Shown: in pieces, positions 44,854-53,912 of the stretch
Position numbering within the stretch: position 1 is the stretch's first letter
Layout: every line of letters begins with the position of its first letter
DNA from: Methylobacterium oryzae
GTDB lineage: Bacteria; Pseudomonadota; Alphaproteobacteria; Rhizobiales; Beijerinckiaceae
Direction of reading: 5' to 3'
DNA length: 64,000 nucleotides
Assembly (NCBI RefSeq): GCF_021398735.1
Contig: NZ_CP090349.1
Span: 1,804,501 to 1,868,500 of the forward strand
The notes under the pieces: generated by a model
Seen by the model: only the letters and a program-made list of their open reading frames with translations
Database searches by the model: none
What the model was told of the DNA's origin: nothing
Made by a program: the position numbers and the translations under genes

Positions 44854-46170
44854 ATGACAGTGAGCTTTCGCCTCGGGATCGCCGGACTCGGGACCGTCGG
44901 TGCGTCCGTGGTCCGGATGGTCGAGCGCCGCCGCGCCGCCTTCGCTGCGGCGGGCCTCGACATCCGCGTCACCGCGGTCTCCTCGCGCGACCGTGGCCGG
45001 GACCGCGGCCTCGACCTGTCCGGCATCGCGTGGTTCGACGATCCGGTGGCGCTCGCCCGGTCGGAATCCGTGGACTGCGTGGTCGAGCTGATCGGCGGCG
45101 CCGAGGGACCGGCCAAGGCCGTGGTCGAGGCGGCGCTCGCGGCGGGCAAGCCGGTGGTGACCGCCAACAAGGCGCTGCTGGCGCGCCACGGCGCCGCCCT
45201 GGCCGCGCAGGCCGAGGCGAAGGGCGTGGCCCTCGCCTTCGAGGCGGCGGTGGCCGGCGGCATCCCGGTGATCAAGACCCTGCGCGAGGGCCTGCCGGGC
45301 AACGCGGTCTCCCGCGTCTACGGGATCCTCAACGGCACCTGCAACTACATCCTCAGCCGCATGGAGCGCGAGGGGCTGACCTTCGAGGCCTGCCTGAAGG
45401 ACGCGCAGGCCCTGGGCTACGCCGAGGCGGACCCGACCTTCGACGTCGAGGGGTTCGACACCGCGCACAAGCTCGCGATCCTGACGAGCCTCGCCTTCGG
45501 GACCGTCGTCGACGCCGACGGCGTGTCGGTCGAGGGCATCTCCCGGGTGCAGCCCCTCGATCTGCGCATGGCGGACGAGCTCGGATACCGGATCAAGCTG
45601 CTCGGCGTCGCGCAGGCGACCGAGGCCGGCATCGAGCAGCGGGTCCACCCGACCATGGTGCCGAAATCCTCGGCGATCGCGCAGGTCATGAGCGTGACCA
45701 ACGCCGTGACGATCGACGCGGACGCGGTGGGCGAGCTCACGCTCATCGGTCCCGGCGCCGGCGGCGAGGCCACGGCCTCCGCGGTGGTGGCCGACATCGC
45801 CGACGTGGCGCGCGGCGTGATCCGCCCGACCTTCGGCGTTCCGGCCGCGGCGATGCGCGCCAGCGAGCGCGTGGAGATGCAGCGTCACGAGGGCGGCTAC
45901 TACATCCGCCTCACCGTCCATGACCGCCCGGGCGTCGCGGCCGGCGTCGCGCAGCGGATGGCCGAGCGATCCATCTCCCTGGAGAGCATCCTGCAGCGCC
46001 GCGTCGAGGGGCCGGAGGCCGATCCGCGCGGCCGCTCCGGTCGGCCGGTGCCGCTGGTGCTGATCACCTACGCGGCGACCGAGGGCAACATCCGCGACGC
46101 CCTCGACGCCATCGGCGCCGACGGGCTGCTGGCGGAGCCGCCGCAGCTGATCCGGATCGAGCGTGAATAA
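44854..46170 (+). CDS. hom: Homoserine dehydrogenase
   Basis: A 438-residue monofunctional homoserine dehydrogenase. It has the NAD(P) loop GIAGLGTVGASVV, VVTANKALLARHG, AAVAGGIPVIKTLREGL, GILNGTCNYILSRM and EADPTFDVEGFDTAHKLAIL, followed by a C-terminal ACT domain (about 355-438) for amino-acid feedback. It reduces aspartate semialdehyde on the way to threonine and methionine. GGAAGGGG precedes the ATG. glpX follows 145 bp later in the same direction. Confidence 0.96.
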   Translation: MTVSFRLGIAGLGTVGASVVRMVERRRAAFAAAGLDIRVTAVSSRDRGRDRGLDLSGIAWFDDPVALARSESVDCVVELIGGAEGPAKAVVEAALAAGKPVVTANKALLARHGAALAAQAEAKGVALAFEAAVAGGIPVIKTLREGLPGNAVSRVYGILNGTCNYILSRMEREGLTFEACLKDAQALGYAEADPTFDVEGFDTAHKLAILTSLAFGTVVDADGVSVEGISRVQPLDLRMADELGYRIKLLGVAQATEAGIEQRVHPTMVPKSSAIAQVMSVTNAVTIDADAVGELTLIGPGAGGEATASAVVADIADVARGVIRPTFGVPAAAMRASERVEMQRHEGGYYIRLTVHDRPGVAAGVAQRMAERSISLESILQRRVEGPEADPRGRSGRPVPLVLITYAATEGNIRDALDAIGADGLLAEPPQLIRIERE

Positions 46171-46315
46171 CAGTGCATACGGTAGCGTGACCCCCCACCG
46201 CTTGATGCAGGATAGTGGGCATTAGCGAACCGGCGTATACGCTGCGCGGCCGTCATCCGACGGTATCCATCCGGGATCCGACCCCAAGATCGGACCCGGC
46301 CAGAGGCAGGAAACC

Positions 46316-47299
46316 ATGGAAGAGGCCCCCAAGCCGGCATCGCGCGGCGTCCCGCGCACGCTCGCCCTCGAACTGGCCCGCGTGACGGAGCGTGCCGCCA
46401 TCGCCGCCGCCCGATTGCGCGGCCAGGGCGACGAGAAGGCGGCCGACCAGGCCGCGGTCGACGCGATGCGCGACGAACTCAACGGCCTGCCGATCCGCGG
46501 CACCGTGGTGATCGGGGAGGGGGAGCGCGATCAGGCGCCGATGCTGTTCATCGGCGAGCAGCTCGGTCTCGGGGAAGGGCCCGAGGTCGACATCGCGGTC
46601 GATCCGCTTGAGGGCACGACCCTCTGCGCCAAGGACATGCCCGGCGCCATCGCCGTCATGGCCATGGCCGAGCGCGGCTCGCTCCTCGCCGCGCCGGACG
46701 TCTACATGCAGAAGATCGCGATCGGGCCCGGCTACCCGCCCGGCCTCGTCGATCTCGACGCCAGCCCGACCGACAACATCGCGGCGCTGGCCCGGGCCAA
46801 GGGCGTCGACCCGAAGCAGATCACCGCGCTGATCCTCGACCGGCCGCGCCACGCGGCCCTCGTGGCCGAGGTGCGGGCGGCCGGCGCGGCGGTGCGCCTG
46901 ATCTCGGACGGCGACATCGCCGGGATCATCTTCACGGCGAGCCCCGAGGAGACGGGCATCGACCTCTATCTCGGGACCGGCGCGGCGCCCGAGGGCGTGC
47001 TGGCGGCCGCCGCGATGCGCTGCATCGGCGGCCAGATGCAGGGACGCCTGATCCTCGACACCCCGGACCGTCGGCGCCGGGCCGCCGAGATGGGCATCGA
47101 GAATCTGGACCGGAAATACGACCTGACCGATCTCGCGAGCGGCGACGTCATCGTGGCCGCCACGGGCATCACGGACGGGGCTCTCCTGCGCGGCGTGCGC
47201 TTCCGGCCGGACAAGATCCAGACCGAGACCCTGGTGTACCGGTCCGAGGCCGGGACGGTCCGCCGGATCCTCGGCGAGCACCGGCGCGGGCTGACCTGA
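46316..47299 (+). CDS. glpX: Class II fructose-1,6-bisphosphatase
   Basis: A 327-residue GlpX-type bisphosphatase. Conserved blocks are ELARVTERAAIAAARLRGQGDEKAADQAAVDAM, GTVVIGEGERDQAPML, DIAVDPLEGTTLCAKDMPGAIAV and LISDGDIAGII. It dephosphorylates fructose 1,6-bisphosphate (often also sedoheptulose bisphosphate) in gluconeogenesis or assimilation cycles. An AGGAAA ribosome site precedes the ATG. hom-glpX is a recurrent order in alphaproteobacteria. Confidence 0.95.
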   Translation: MEEAPKPASRGVPRTLALELARVTERAAIAAARLRGQGDEKAADQAAVDAMRDELNGLPIRGTVVIGEGERDQAPMLFIGEQLGLGEGPEVDIAVDPLEGTTLCAKDMPGAIAVMAMAERGSLLAAPDVYMQKIAIGPGYPPGLVDLDASPTDNIAALARAKGVDPKQITALILDRPRHAALVAEVRAAGAAVRLISDGDIAGIIFTASPEETGIDLYLGTGAAPEGVLAAAAMRCIGGQMQGRLILDTPDRRRRAAEMGIENLDRKYDLTDLASGDVIVAATGITDGALLRGVRFRPDKIQTETLVYRSEAGTVRRILGEHRRGLT

Positions 47300-47308
47300 A
47301 CCGGCGGA

Positions 47309-47329
47309 CCGCCGGTCCCGGACCGGCGG
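47309..47329. terminator. Bidirectional hairpin between glpX and the L,D-transpeptidase gene
   Basis: A 9-bp perfect stem (CCGCCGGTC, 47309-47317, complement 47321-47329) with a 3-base loop lies between convergent stop codons at 47299 and 47357. Confidence 0.6.
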
Positions 47330-47356
47330 CGCTCGGGCGGTGGGCCCGGCCCGGCC

Positions 47357-48304
47357 TCAGTTCAGCACCACCACCTTGCTGCCGACGCCGACCCGGCTGA
47401 ACAGGTCGATCGCGTCCTGATTGATCATCCGGATGCAGCCCGACGACACGCTCTTGCCGATGGAGAAGGGCTCGAGGGTTCCGTGGATGCGGAACAGCGT
47501 GTCCTTGTTGCCCTGCCAGAGGTACATGGCGCGGGCGCCGAGCGGATTGCGCAGACCGCCGGCGACGCCGAGACCGCTCTGCAGCTTGTCGACCTCGCTG
47601 GCGAGCTTCGGGCTGCGGGCGATCATCTCCTTCGGCGGATACCAGTCCGGCCACGCCTGCTTGGAATTCACCGTCGCGGTGCCCGACCACGAGAAGCCCT
47701 GCTTGCCGACGCCGACGCCGTAGCGGCGGGCCCGGCCGTTGGCCTCGACCAGGGTGAGCTGGTGGGCCCGCGGGTCGACGATGATCGTCCCCGGCTCGTA
47801 GGGACCGTGATAGGCGATCTCCTGACGGAGGAAGGCGGGGTTCATCTTCTTGTAATTGAACGCCTGGACCGGGAACACGTCGTCCGTGATCGGGCCGTAG
47901 ATCTTGGCGTAGTCGATCGGCTCGTTGTCGGGTGCGCGGAGCACGGCCTTGGCCTTGGCGGCCTCCAGCGGCGAGAGCCCCTCGGCCGCAGGCGCGCTGC
48001 CCGGGCGTGCCGGGACCGTCGGGTCCGTCTCCAGGTTGGCGGCCGGCGGCGGCGCGACCGGGACCTGCGCGGCGGGCGGCGGGGGGGCCGGGCGCACGAA
48101 GTCGGTGCGGCCGGTATAGGGCAGGTAGCGGCCGCCGCGACGCACGTAGAGCGCGCCGTTCTGATCCTGGTAGAGCTGATTGTCGTCGCCGAACCCGTCG
48201 ATCCCGGCATCGCCCACGGGGCCGCGGCCCTGGGCGTGCGCGGCGGAGGCGAGGGCGAGGACCGTGAAGCCGGCCAGGAGAAGGCGACGGATCGGGGCGG
48301 ACAT
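47357..48304 (-). CDS. L,D-transpeptidase (YkuD domain)
   Basis: A 315-residue exported protein with a signal peptide ending near ASAAHA. A Pro/Ala-rich linker (about 65-125) leads to the YkuD domain: GTIIVDPRAHQLTLVEANG, the conserved His in FRIHGTLEP and SSGCIRM with catalytic Cys290. It cross-links peptidoglycan or anchors proteins to it. ATG 48304 has GAGGAA upstream. It is the second such enzyme in the window (the other is at 28.8 kb) and has no extensin-like partner. Confidence 0.92.
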   Translation of the reverse strand: MSAPIRRLLLAGFTVLALASAAHAQGRGPVGDAGIDGFGDDNQLYQDQNGALYVRRGGRYLPYTGRTDFVRPAPPPPAAQVPVAPPPAANLETDPTVPARPGSAPAAEGLSPLEAAKAKAVLRAPDNEPIDYAKIYGPITDDVFPVQAFNYKKMNPAFLRQEIAYHGPYEPGTIIVDPRAHQLTLVEANGRARRYGVGVGKQGFSWSGTATVNSKQAWPDWYPPKEMIARSPKLASEVDKLQSGLGVAGGLRNPLGARAMYLWQGNKDTLFRIHGTLEPFSIGKSVSSGCIRMINQDAIDLFSRVGVGSKVVVLN

Positions 48305-48816
48305 GGTTCGAATTCCTCGGGAGGCGTCGCCGGGGCTTGCCGCGACGCGCAGGCGAGCAGGCCGGCACGAAGTCGCGGCACAGCTCATCCCGGGGCTTAG
48401 CAAAGGTCGCGCTTTACCGCCAAGTTGCCGACGGTCATCGAGGGCAACTTACAGGGTCTTCCGGGTCGTTTCTCGCCGCGTGTGTTGCCCTCGTGCAGCA
48501 ACGATTTCGGCCGCGCCGCTCACCGATCCGTGAGGGCGCCGGGCGAGCGCCCGTTTACTCGGCACGCCTGCCTCGCCGAGCGGCAGCGACTCGGCGCCAG
48601 CGACTTGGCGGAACGCGGTTCGGCCGCGGCGCCGCGACGGCCGAGCGATCCGGTCGGCGGGCGTCCGTCCGGGATGGCACGCTTGCTGCATTGCCCAGTC
48701 AGCCGCGCCTGCTGCGGCGGCGGAGCAACGACGCTCCAAACAGCGGACGGTGTGAGTCCGGATCCCCGGCATGAGCGACCGCACGGCGGTTCGCCCACTT
48801 ACGACGAGCACCAGCT
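48305..48816. other. Long intergenic region between divergent genes
   Basis: 512 bp between the leftward L,D-transpeptidase gene and the rightward MFS gene. Several frames stay open because of the GC content, but none has a protein-like composition or a good ribosome site with matching start. It should hold both promoters. No RNA gene was recognised. Confidence 0.5.
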
Positions 48817-50079
48817 ATGGCCAGCTTCAAAACGGTGATGAAGTCGGGTCACCCCCCGACGCTGTTCGCGGCATTCCTCTACTTCGATTTCTGCTTCGCC
48901 ATCTGGGTCCTGAACGGCGCCATGGGCCCGTTCATCACCGAGACCTACAAGCTGACGCCGGCCCAGACCGGCTTCATGATCTCGCTACCGATCCTCGCCG
49001 GTGCGCTGATGCGCTTCCCGCTCGGCGTCCTGGCCCAGTATATCGGCCGCAAGAACGCCGCGATCACCGAGATGGTCGTGATCATGCTGGCGATGGCCTA
49101 CGGCTATCTCTTCGTCTCCTCCTACAACGACGTGCTCGCCATGGGCGTGCTGCTCGGCATCGCCGGCGCGTCCTTCGGCGTCGCGCTCTCCCTCGGCTCC
49201 GGCTGGTTTCCGCCGGAACATAAGGGGCTGGCGATGGGCATCGCGGGCGCCGGCAATTCCGGCACCGTGCTGGCCGTGCTGTTCGCTCCGCCGCTGGCCC
49301 AGGCCTACGGCTGGCAGACCACCTACGCCTTCGCGGGCCTCGTCATGCTGCTGCCGCTGGCGGTCATGATCGTGCTCGCCAAGGAGCCGCCGGATTGCGA
49401 GCACCAGTCCTTCAAGGAGCACGTCTCCTGCCTGTTCACGAAGGATGGCTGGGCGTTCTCGCTGATCTACGTGATCACCTTCGGCGGCTTCATCGGCCTG
49501 TCGAACTTCCTGCCGACCTTCTTCTACGAGCAGTTCGCGGTGACGAAGGTCGAGGCCGGGCGGCTGACGATGCTGGCGGCCTTCATGGGCTCCGGCATCC
49601 GGATCGTCGGCGGCTACTTCGCCGACCGGATGGGCGGCATCGCGGTGCTGTCGGTGGTGCTGCTGGCGGCGATCGCGACCCTGCTCTCGCTGACCGCGAC
49701 CCCGTCGCTGGCGCTCACGACGCTCCTGTTCATGCTGTGCTTCGCGGCGCTCGGCGCCGGCAACGGCGCGCTGTTCCAGCTCGTCCCGCTGCGCTGGCCC
49801 ACCAACACGGCGGTGGCCGGCTCGATGATCGGCGAGATCGGCGCGCTCGGCGGCGCGATCCTGCCGAACGTCATGGGCCTGTCGAAGCAGTATACCGGCT
49901 CGTTCTCGCTGGGCTTCGTCGGCTACGCCGTCTTCACCGCGATCGTGCTCGGTTGCCTCGCCCTCTGGCAGCGCAAGTGGGTCGGGAGCTGGGTCGGGCC
50001 GCGCGGCAAGGCGCTCGGCAAGGCGATCGGCACCCCGACCGAGGCCGAGCAGGGTCAGCTCCGCCCCGCGACGGCCTGA
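48817..50079 (+). CDS. MFS transporter, NarK/NasA (nitrate/nitrite) type
   Basis: A 420-residue protein with 12 transmembrane helices. The helix-5 motif GLAMGIAGAGNSGTVLA, the segment FGGFIGLSNFLPTFFYEQF and the late GAGNGALFQLVP are those of the nitrate/nitrite porter family, in place of generic sugar carriers. It probably imports nitrate or exchanges nitrate for nitrite. No nitrate or nitrite reductase gene is adjacent; instead an ACS-type carrier and CoA enzymes follow, so another anion cannot be excluded. Confidence 0.85.
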   Translation: MASFKTVMKSGHPPTLFAAFLYFDFCFAIWVLNGAMGPFITETYKLTPAQTGFMISLPILAGALMRFPLGVLAQYIGRKNAAITEMVVIMLAMAYGYLFVSSYNDVLAMGVLLGIAGASFGVALSLGSGWFPPEHKGLAMGIAGAGNSGTVLAVLFAPPLAQAYGWQTTYAFAGLVMLLPLAVMIVLAKEPPDCEHQSFKEHVSCLFTKDGWAFSLIYVITFGGFIGLSNFLPTFFYEQFAVTKVEAGRLTMLAAFMGSGIRIVGGYFADRMGGIAVLSVVLLAAIATLLSLTATPSLALTTLLFMLCFAALGAGNGALFQLVPLRWPTNTAVAGSMIGEIGALGGAILPNVMGLSKQYTGSFSLGFVGYAVFTAIVLGCLALWQRKWVGSWVGPRGKALGKAIGTPTEAEQGQLRPATA

Positions 50080-50304
50080 CCGGCGCCGCGGCGCCTCCCG
50101 GCGACGACCGACACGATACGGGGGCCCGGGCGGCCCCCGTTTTCAGTTGCACCCCGTGGAATGAATTCACGTGCCGGATGCACGTCGGCGGTTGCGTTCC
50201 GCCGCGCGACGCGTTTGAATAATGCATTACGAAAGAGCGCCCGGTCCGAGAGCCGAGGTGCCCGGCGACCGCGCGAGGCGGCGCCCCCATGGGAGGAACG
50301 GTCG

Positions 50305-51597
50305 ATGTCGAAGCGCTTCAGCGCCACGAACGGCGTGCTCGGCCTGCTCTGTCTGATGTACTTCATCACGTATCTGGACCGGGTGAACATCGCCACGGCC
50401 GGTGCGGAGATCATGCGCGATTTCGGCATGTCGAAGACCGATTTCGGTCTGATCCTGTCGGCCTTCGCGTACCCCTACGCGATCTTCCAGGTGATCGGCG
50501 GCTCGGTCGGCGACAAGTTCGGCGCCCGGCGCACGCTGCTCGCCTGCGGCGTGATCTGGGCCTCGGCGACCATCCTGACCGGCATGGTCGGCGGACTCGT
50601 CAGCCTGTTCATGGCCCGGGTGCTGCTCGGCTTCGGCGAGGGCGCGACCTTCCCGACCGCGACCCGCGCCATGCAGAACTGGACGGCGCCCGGCCGGCGC
50701 GGCTTCGCGCAGGGCATCACCCACGCCTTCGCGCGGCTCGGCAACGCGGTGGCGCCGCCGATCGTGGCGTTCCTGATCTACCATTTCGGCTGGCGGACGA
50801 GCTTCGTCATCCTCGGCGCGGTGAGCTTCGTCTGGGTCGCGATCTGGTGGCTGTACTTCCGCGACGACCCATCCGAGCATCCGGCGATCACCGAGGCCGA
50901 GCTCGCGACGCTGCCGCCGCCCCGCCAGGTCGGCGCGAAGCAGAGCGTGCCGTGGGGTGCCCTGACGCGCCGGATGCTGCCGGTCACCGTCACGTATTTC
51001 TGCTACGGCTGGACGCTGTGGCTCTTCCTCGGCTGGCTGCCGAGCTTCTTCAAGGAGAACTATAGCCTCGACCTGAAGAACTCGGCCCTGTTCGCCTCGG
51101 GCGTGTTCTTCGCCGGCGTCGTCGGCGACACGGTCGGCGGCCTGCTCAGCGACTCGATCCTGCACCGCACCGGCAAGGTGAAGCTCGCGCGCCTGTCGGT
51201 GATCGTGATCGGCTTCCTCGGGGCGGCCGCGAGCCTCGCGGGCGTGTTCATGACCCGGGACCTGACCCTCGTGGCGCTGCTGCTGTCCTCCGGCTTCTTC
51301 TTCGCGGAACTGGTGATCGGACCGATCTGGTCGGTGCCGATGGACATCGCGCCGAAATACGCCGGCACCGCCAGCGGGCTGATGAACACCGGCTCGGCGG
51401 TGGCGGCGATCGTCTCGCCGATCGTCTTCGGCGTCATCGTCGACGTGACCGGGAGCTGGACGCTGCCGTTCGTCGGCTCGATCGGCCTGTGCCTGCTCGG
51501 CGCCGCGCTGGCCTTCACGATGCACCCTGAGCGGGAATTCGTGGATCCCGTCACGCCGCCGGTCGGCCCCGCGGCCACCGTCCCGGCCGGGGAGTAG
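50305..51597 (+). CDS. MFS transporter, anion:cation symporter (ACS) type
   Basis: A 430-residue carrier with 12 transmembrane helices. The opening MYFITYLDRVNIATA is the ACS-family signature (GudP, ExuT, phthalate and hydroxy-acid carriers). GGSVGDKFGARRTL and GFGEGATFPTATRAMQNW are further motifs. GGGAGGAACGG precedes the ATG at 50305. Only 6 bp separate it from the CoA-transferase gene, so the carrier very likely imports the organic acid that the enzyme activates. The exact substrate is not readable. Confidence 0.9.
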   Translation: MSKRFSATNGVLGLLCLMYFITYLDRVNIATAGAEIMRDFGMSKTDFGLILSAFAYPYAIFQVIGGSVGDKFGARRTLLACGVIWASATILTGMVGGLVSLFMARVLLGFGEGATFPTATRAMQNWTAPGRRGFAQGITHAFARLGNAVAPPIVAFLIYHFGWRTSFVILGAVSFVWVAIWWLYFRDDPSEHPAITEAELATLPPPRQVGAKQSVPWGALTRRMLPVTVTYFCYGWTLWLFLGWLPSFFKENYSLDLKNSALFASGVFFAGVVGDTVGGLLSDSILHRTGKVKLARLSVIVIGFLGAAASLAGVFMTRDLTLVALLLSSGFFFAELVIGPIWSVPMDIAPKYAGTASGLMNTGSAVAAIVSPIVFGVIVDVTGSWTLPFVGSIGLCLLGAALAFTMHPEREFVDPVTPPVGPAATVPAGE

Positions 51598-51603
51598 CGC
51601 GCG

Positions 51604-52824
51604 ATGGCGGAGACGATGAAGCGGTCGGGTCCCCTCGCCGGGATGCGGGTGATCGAACTCGCCCACATCATGGCCGGGCCGGTCTGCGGGCTGATGCTCG
51701 CCGACATGGGCGCGGAGGTGATCAAGGTCGAAAAGAGGGAGGGCGACGACACCCGTCGCACCGTCCCGCCCGCCCTCGAGGGCGAGAGCGCGGCCTACAT
51801 GATGATGAACCGCGGCAAGCGCGGACTCAGCCTCGACCTGAAGGATCCGGACGGCGTCGCGGTCCTGCGGCGCCTGCTCAAGGGCGCGGACGCCCTGATC
51901 GAGAACTACCGCGGCGGCACGATGGAGCGCCTCGGGATCGGGTACGAGACCCTCAAGGTCGAGTTCCCGGAGCTGGTCTACTGCTCGCTCTCCGGCTTCG
52001 GCCGCACCGGTCCCTACGCCGACCGGGCCGGGTTCGACCTCGTGGCCCAGGGCATGAGCGGCCTCATGTCGGTGACCGGGGAGGGGCCCGGGCGTCCGCC
52101 GATGAAGTGCGGGCCGCCGGTCACCGACATCACCGCCGGCATCCTGGCCGCCATGGGCATCCTCGCCGCCTACGCGAACCGGCTCCGCACGGGCCGGGGC
52201 CAGGCGGTCGACACGTCGCTGTTCGAGGCCGGCATCACCCACACCTACTGGCAGTCGGCCATCGCCATGGCGACCGGGGTCGCGCCCGGGCCGATGGGCT
52301 CGGCCCATCCGCTGAACGCCCCCTACGAGGCCTTCGAGACCGCCGACGGCTGGATCACGATCGGCGCGGCCAACCAGACCAACTGGCTGCGCCTGCTGAA
52401 GGCCATCGGCGCCGACGACCTCGCCGAGGACCCGCGCTTCGCGCTGAACCGCGACCGGATGGCCAACCGGCACGCACTCGCCGCGACCCTCGCGCCGATC
52501 TTCCGGGCCCACGGCTCGGCCGAGTGGCTCGCCCGGCTGGAAGCCGGCGGCGTCCCGGCCGGCCCGGTCCTCGACGTGAACGCGATGCACCGGGACCCGC
52601 AGACCCTCGCCCGCGAGATGGTGGTCGAGGTCGATCACCCGCGGGTCGGCCGCATGAAGACGCTCGGCCTGCCGGTGAAGTTCTCCGAGACGCCGGGACG
52701 CGTGCACGGGCCGGCCCCGTTGCTCGGCGAGCATTCCCGCGCGATCCTGGCGGAGGCCGGCTACGCGCCGGCCGAGATCGACGCGCTGATCGCGCGGGGC
52801 GTGGTCCGCGAGACCGCGGCCTGA
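51604..52824 (+). CDS. CaiB/BaiF family CoA-transferase
   Basis: A 406-residue class III CoA-transferase. GMRVIELAHIMAGPVCGLMLADMGAEVIKVE is the family's N-terminal block, then LSLDLKDPDG, and the catalytic aspartate Asp175 (PPVTDITAG) aligns with Asp169 of formyl-CoA transferase. The C-terminus (GLPVKFSETPG...LGEHSRAIL) is complete. It moves CoA from a donor such as succinyl-CoA to a carboxylic acid. It lies between the ACS carrier and the hydratase-like gene in a tight operon. Confidence 0.93.
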   Translation: MAETMKRSGPLAGMRVIELAHIMAGPVCGLMLADMGAEVIKVEKREGDDTRRTVPPALEGESAAYMMMNRGKRGLSLDLKDPDGVAVLRRLLKGADALIENYRGGTMERLGIGYETLKVEFPELVYCSLSGFGRTGPYADRAGFDLVAQGMSGLMSVTGEGPGRPPMKCGPPVTDITAGILAAMGILAAYANRLRTGRGQAVDTSLFEAGITHTYWQSAIAMATGVAPGPMGSAHPLNAPYEAFETADGWITIGAANQTNWLRLLKAIGADDLAEDPRFALNRDRMANRHALAATLAPIFRAHGSAEWLARLEAGGVPAGPVLDVNAMHRDPQTLAREMVVEVDHPRVGRMKTLGLPVKFSETPGRVHGPAPLLGEHSRAILAEAGYAPAEIDALIARGVVRETAA

Positions 52825-52847
52825 CGCCGCCACCCGGAGACCCGCGC

Positions 52848-53660
52848 ATGACCGCCAAGCCCGCGACCGACGAGTTGCTGTTCACCGCCGACGAGGCCGG
52901 CATCGCCCGCATCGTCCTGAACCGTCCGCAGGCGCGCAACGCGCTGACCTTCGCGATGTATCAGGGCCTGATCACCTGCTGCGAGGCGATCGCCGCGAAC
53001 CCGGCGGTCAAGGCGCTGATCATCACGGGCGCGGGCGACAAGGCCTTCGCGGCTGGGACCGACATCGCCCAGTTCCGCGACTTCAGCACCGCCGAGGACG
53101 CGCTGGGCTACGAGCGCTTCATGGACAGGGTGCTGGGCTCCCTGGAGCGGCTGCGGGTGCCGACCATCGCGGCGATCGCCGGGGCCTGCACCGGCGGCGG
53201 CGCGGCCATCGCGGCGGCCTGCGACCTGCGCATCGCCACGCGCGATGCCCGCTTCGGCTTCCCGATCGCCCGCACCCTCGGCAACTGCCTGAGCCAGGGC
53301 AACCTCAAGCGGCTCTCCGGCCTGATCGGCCCGGCGCGAGTCAAGGACATCATCTTCACCGCCCGCCTCGTCGGCGCCGAGGAGGCGCTCGCCATCGGCC
53401 TCGTGGGCGAGGTGGTCGACGATCGGATCGCGCTCACGGAGCGGGTCGATACGCTGGCCCAGCTCTTGGCCAACCACGCGCCGCTGACCATGCAGGCGAC
53501 CAAGGAGGGTCTGCGGCGGCTCGCCGAGGAGGAGGCCGGCGCCGAGGGCGCGCCGCATCCCGGCGATGACCTGATCCTCATGTGCTACATGAGCCAGGAT
53601 TTCCGCGAGGGCATGGAGGCGTTCCTCGGCAAGCGCCCGCCCAACTGGACCGGGCGCTAG
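52848..53660 (+). CDS. Enoyl-CoA hydratase/isomerase-fold protein lacking both catalytic glutamates
   Basis: A 270-residue crotonase-fold protein. The oxyanion-hole segments AFAAGTDIAQF (near 67-76) and GACTGGGAAIAAACD (112-125) are intact, as is LRIATRDARFGFP. The two general acid/base glutamates of classical hydratase are absent: Ala120 takes the place of Glu144 and Ile140 that of Glu164, at the expected spacing of 20. Hydration by the usual mechanism is therefore unlikely; isomerase, lyase, decarboxylase or thioesterase chemistry is possible. It is the last gene of the ACS carrier/CoA-transferase operon, 23 bp after its neighbour. Confidence 0.9.
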   Translation: MTAKPATDELLFTADEAGIARIVLNRPQARNALTFAMYQGLITCCEAIAANPAVKALIITGAGDKAFAAGTDIAQFRDFSTAEDALGYERFMDRVLGSLERLRVPTIAAIAGACTGGGAAIAAACDLRIATRDARFGFPIARTLGNCLSQGNLKRLSGLIGPARVKDIIFTARLVGAEEALAIGLVGEVVDDRIALTERVDTLAQLLANHAPLTMQATKEGLRRLAEEEAGAEGAPHPGDDLILMCYMSQDFREGMEAFLGKRPPNWTGR

Positions 53661-53730
53661 GGCCGCACCGGAGGGTGTTGCGACGGTCCGGATAGAAGGC
53701 GTCTTCGGTGTCGAGACAGTGGCGCCATGC

Positions 53731-53766
53731 CCCCTTTCCCGGGCGGGAGAGGGTTGGGGTGAGGGA
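53731..53766. repeat. Intergenic palindromic element, CTCTCCC type, copy 1
   Basis: A 36-bp element with an internal palindrome (CCCTTTCCCGGGCGGGAGAGGG) followed by TTGGGGTGAGGGA. It is inverted relative to copy 2 at 53834-53869. The pattern TCCCTCACCCTGTCCCTCTCCC is a common extragenic repeat in Methylobacterium and Bradyrhizobium. Confidence 0.8.
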
Positions 53767-53833
53767 CGAGAACGTTCAGGATCAAGAGCGCGATCCTCCG
53801 TCGACGGCGCGCGCCTCGTCCGGAGAGACCTGA

Positions 53834-53869
53834 TCCCTCACCCTGTCCCTCTCCCGCGCGGGAGAGGGG
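53834..53869. repeat. Intergenic palindromic element, CTCTCCC type, copy 2
   Basis: A 36-bp element (TCCCTCACCCTG then CCCTCTCCCGCGCGGGAGAGGG) in inverted orientation to copy 1, 67 bp away. Together the two can fold into one long hairpin between the convergent hydratase-like and ybaK genes. Confidence 0.8.
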
Positions 53870-53912
53870 ATCCGCGCCTCGTGCGGAGCGGGAATGGCGC
53901 TGGCCACGCCGC

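Noticed and set aside
46171..46315. Gap between hom and glpX considered for a SAM-type riboswitch
   Set aside because: A short CCCCCACC/GTGGG pairing exists but no match to known alphaproteobacterial SAM riboswitch cores could be made.
48425..48838. 137-codon frame in the gap before the NarK-type gene
   Set aside because: Composition rich in Arg, Pro and Ser without pattern, no ribosome site, and overlap with the start of the MFS gene.
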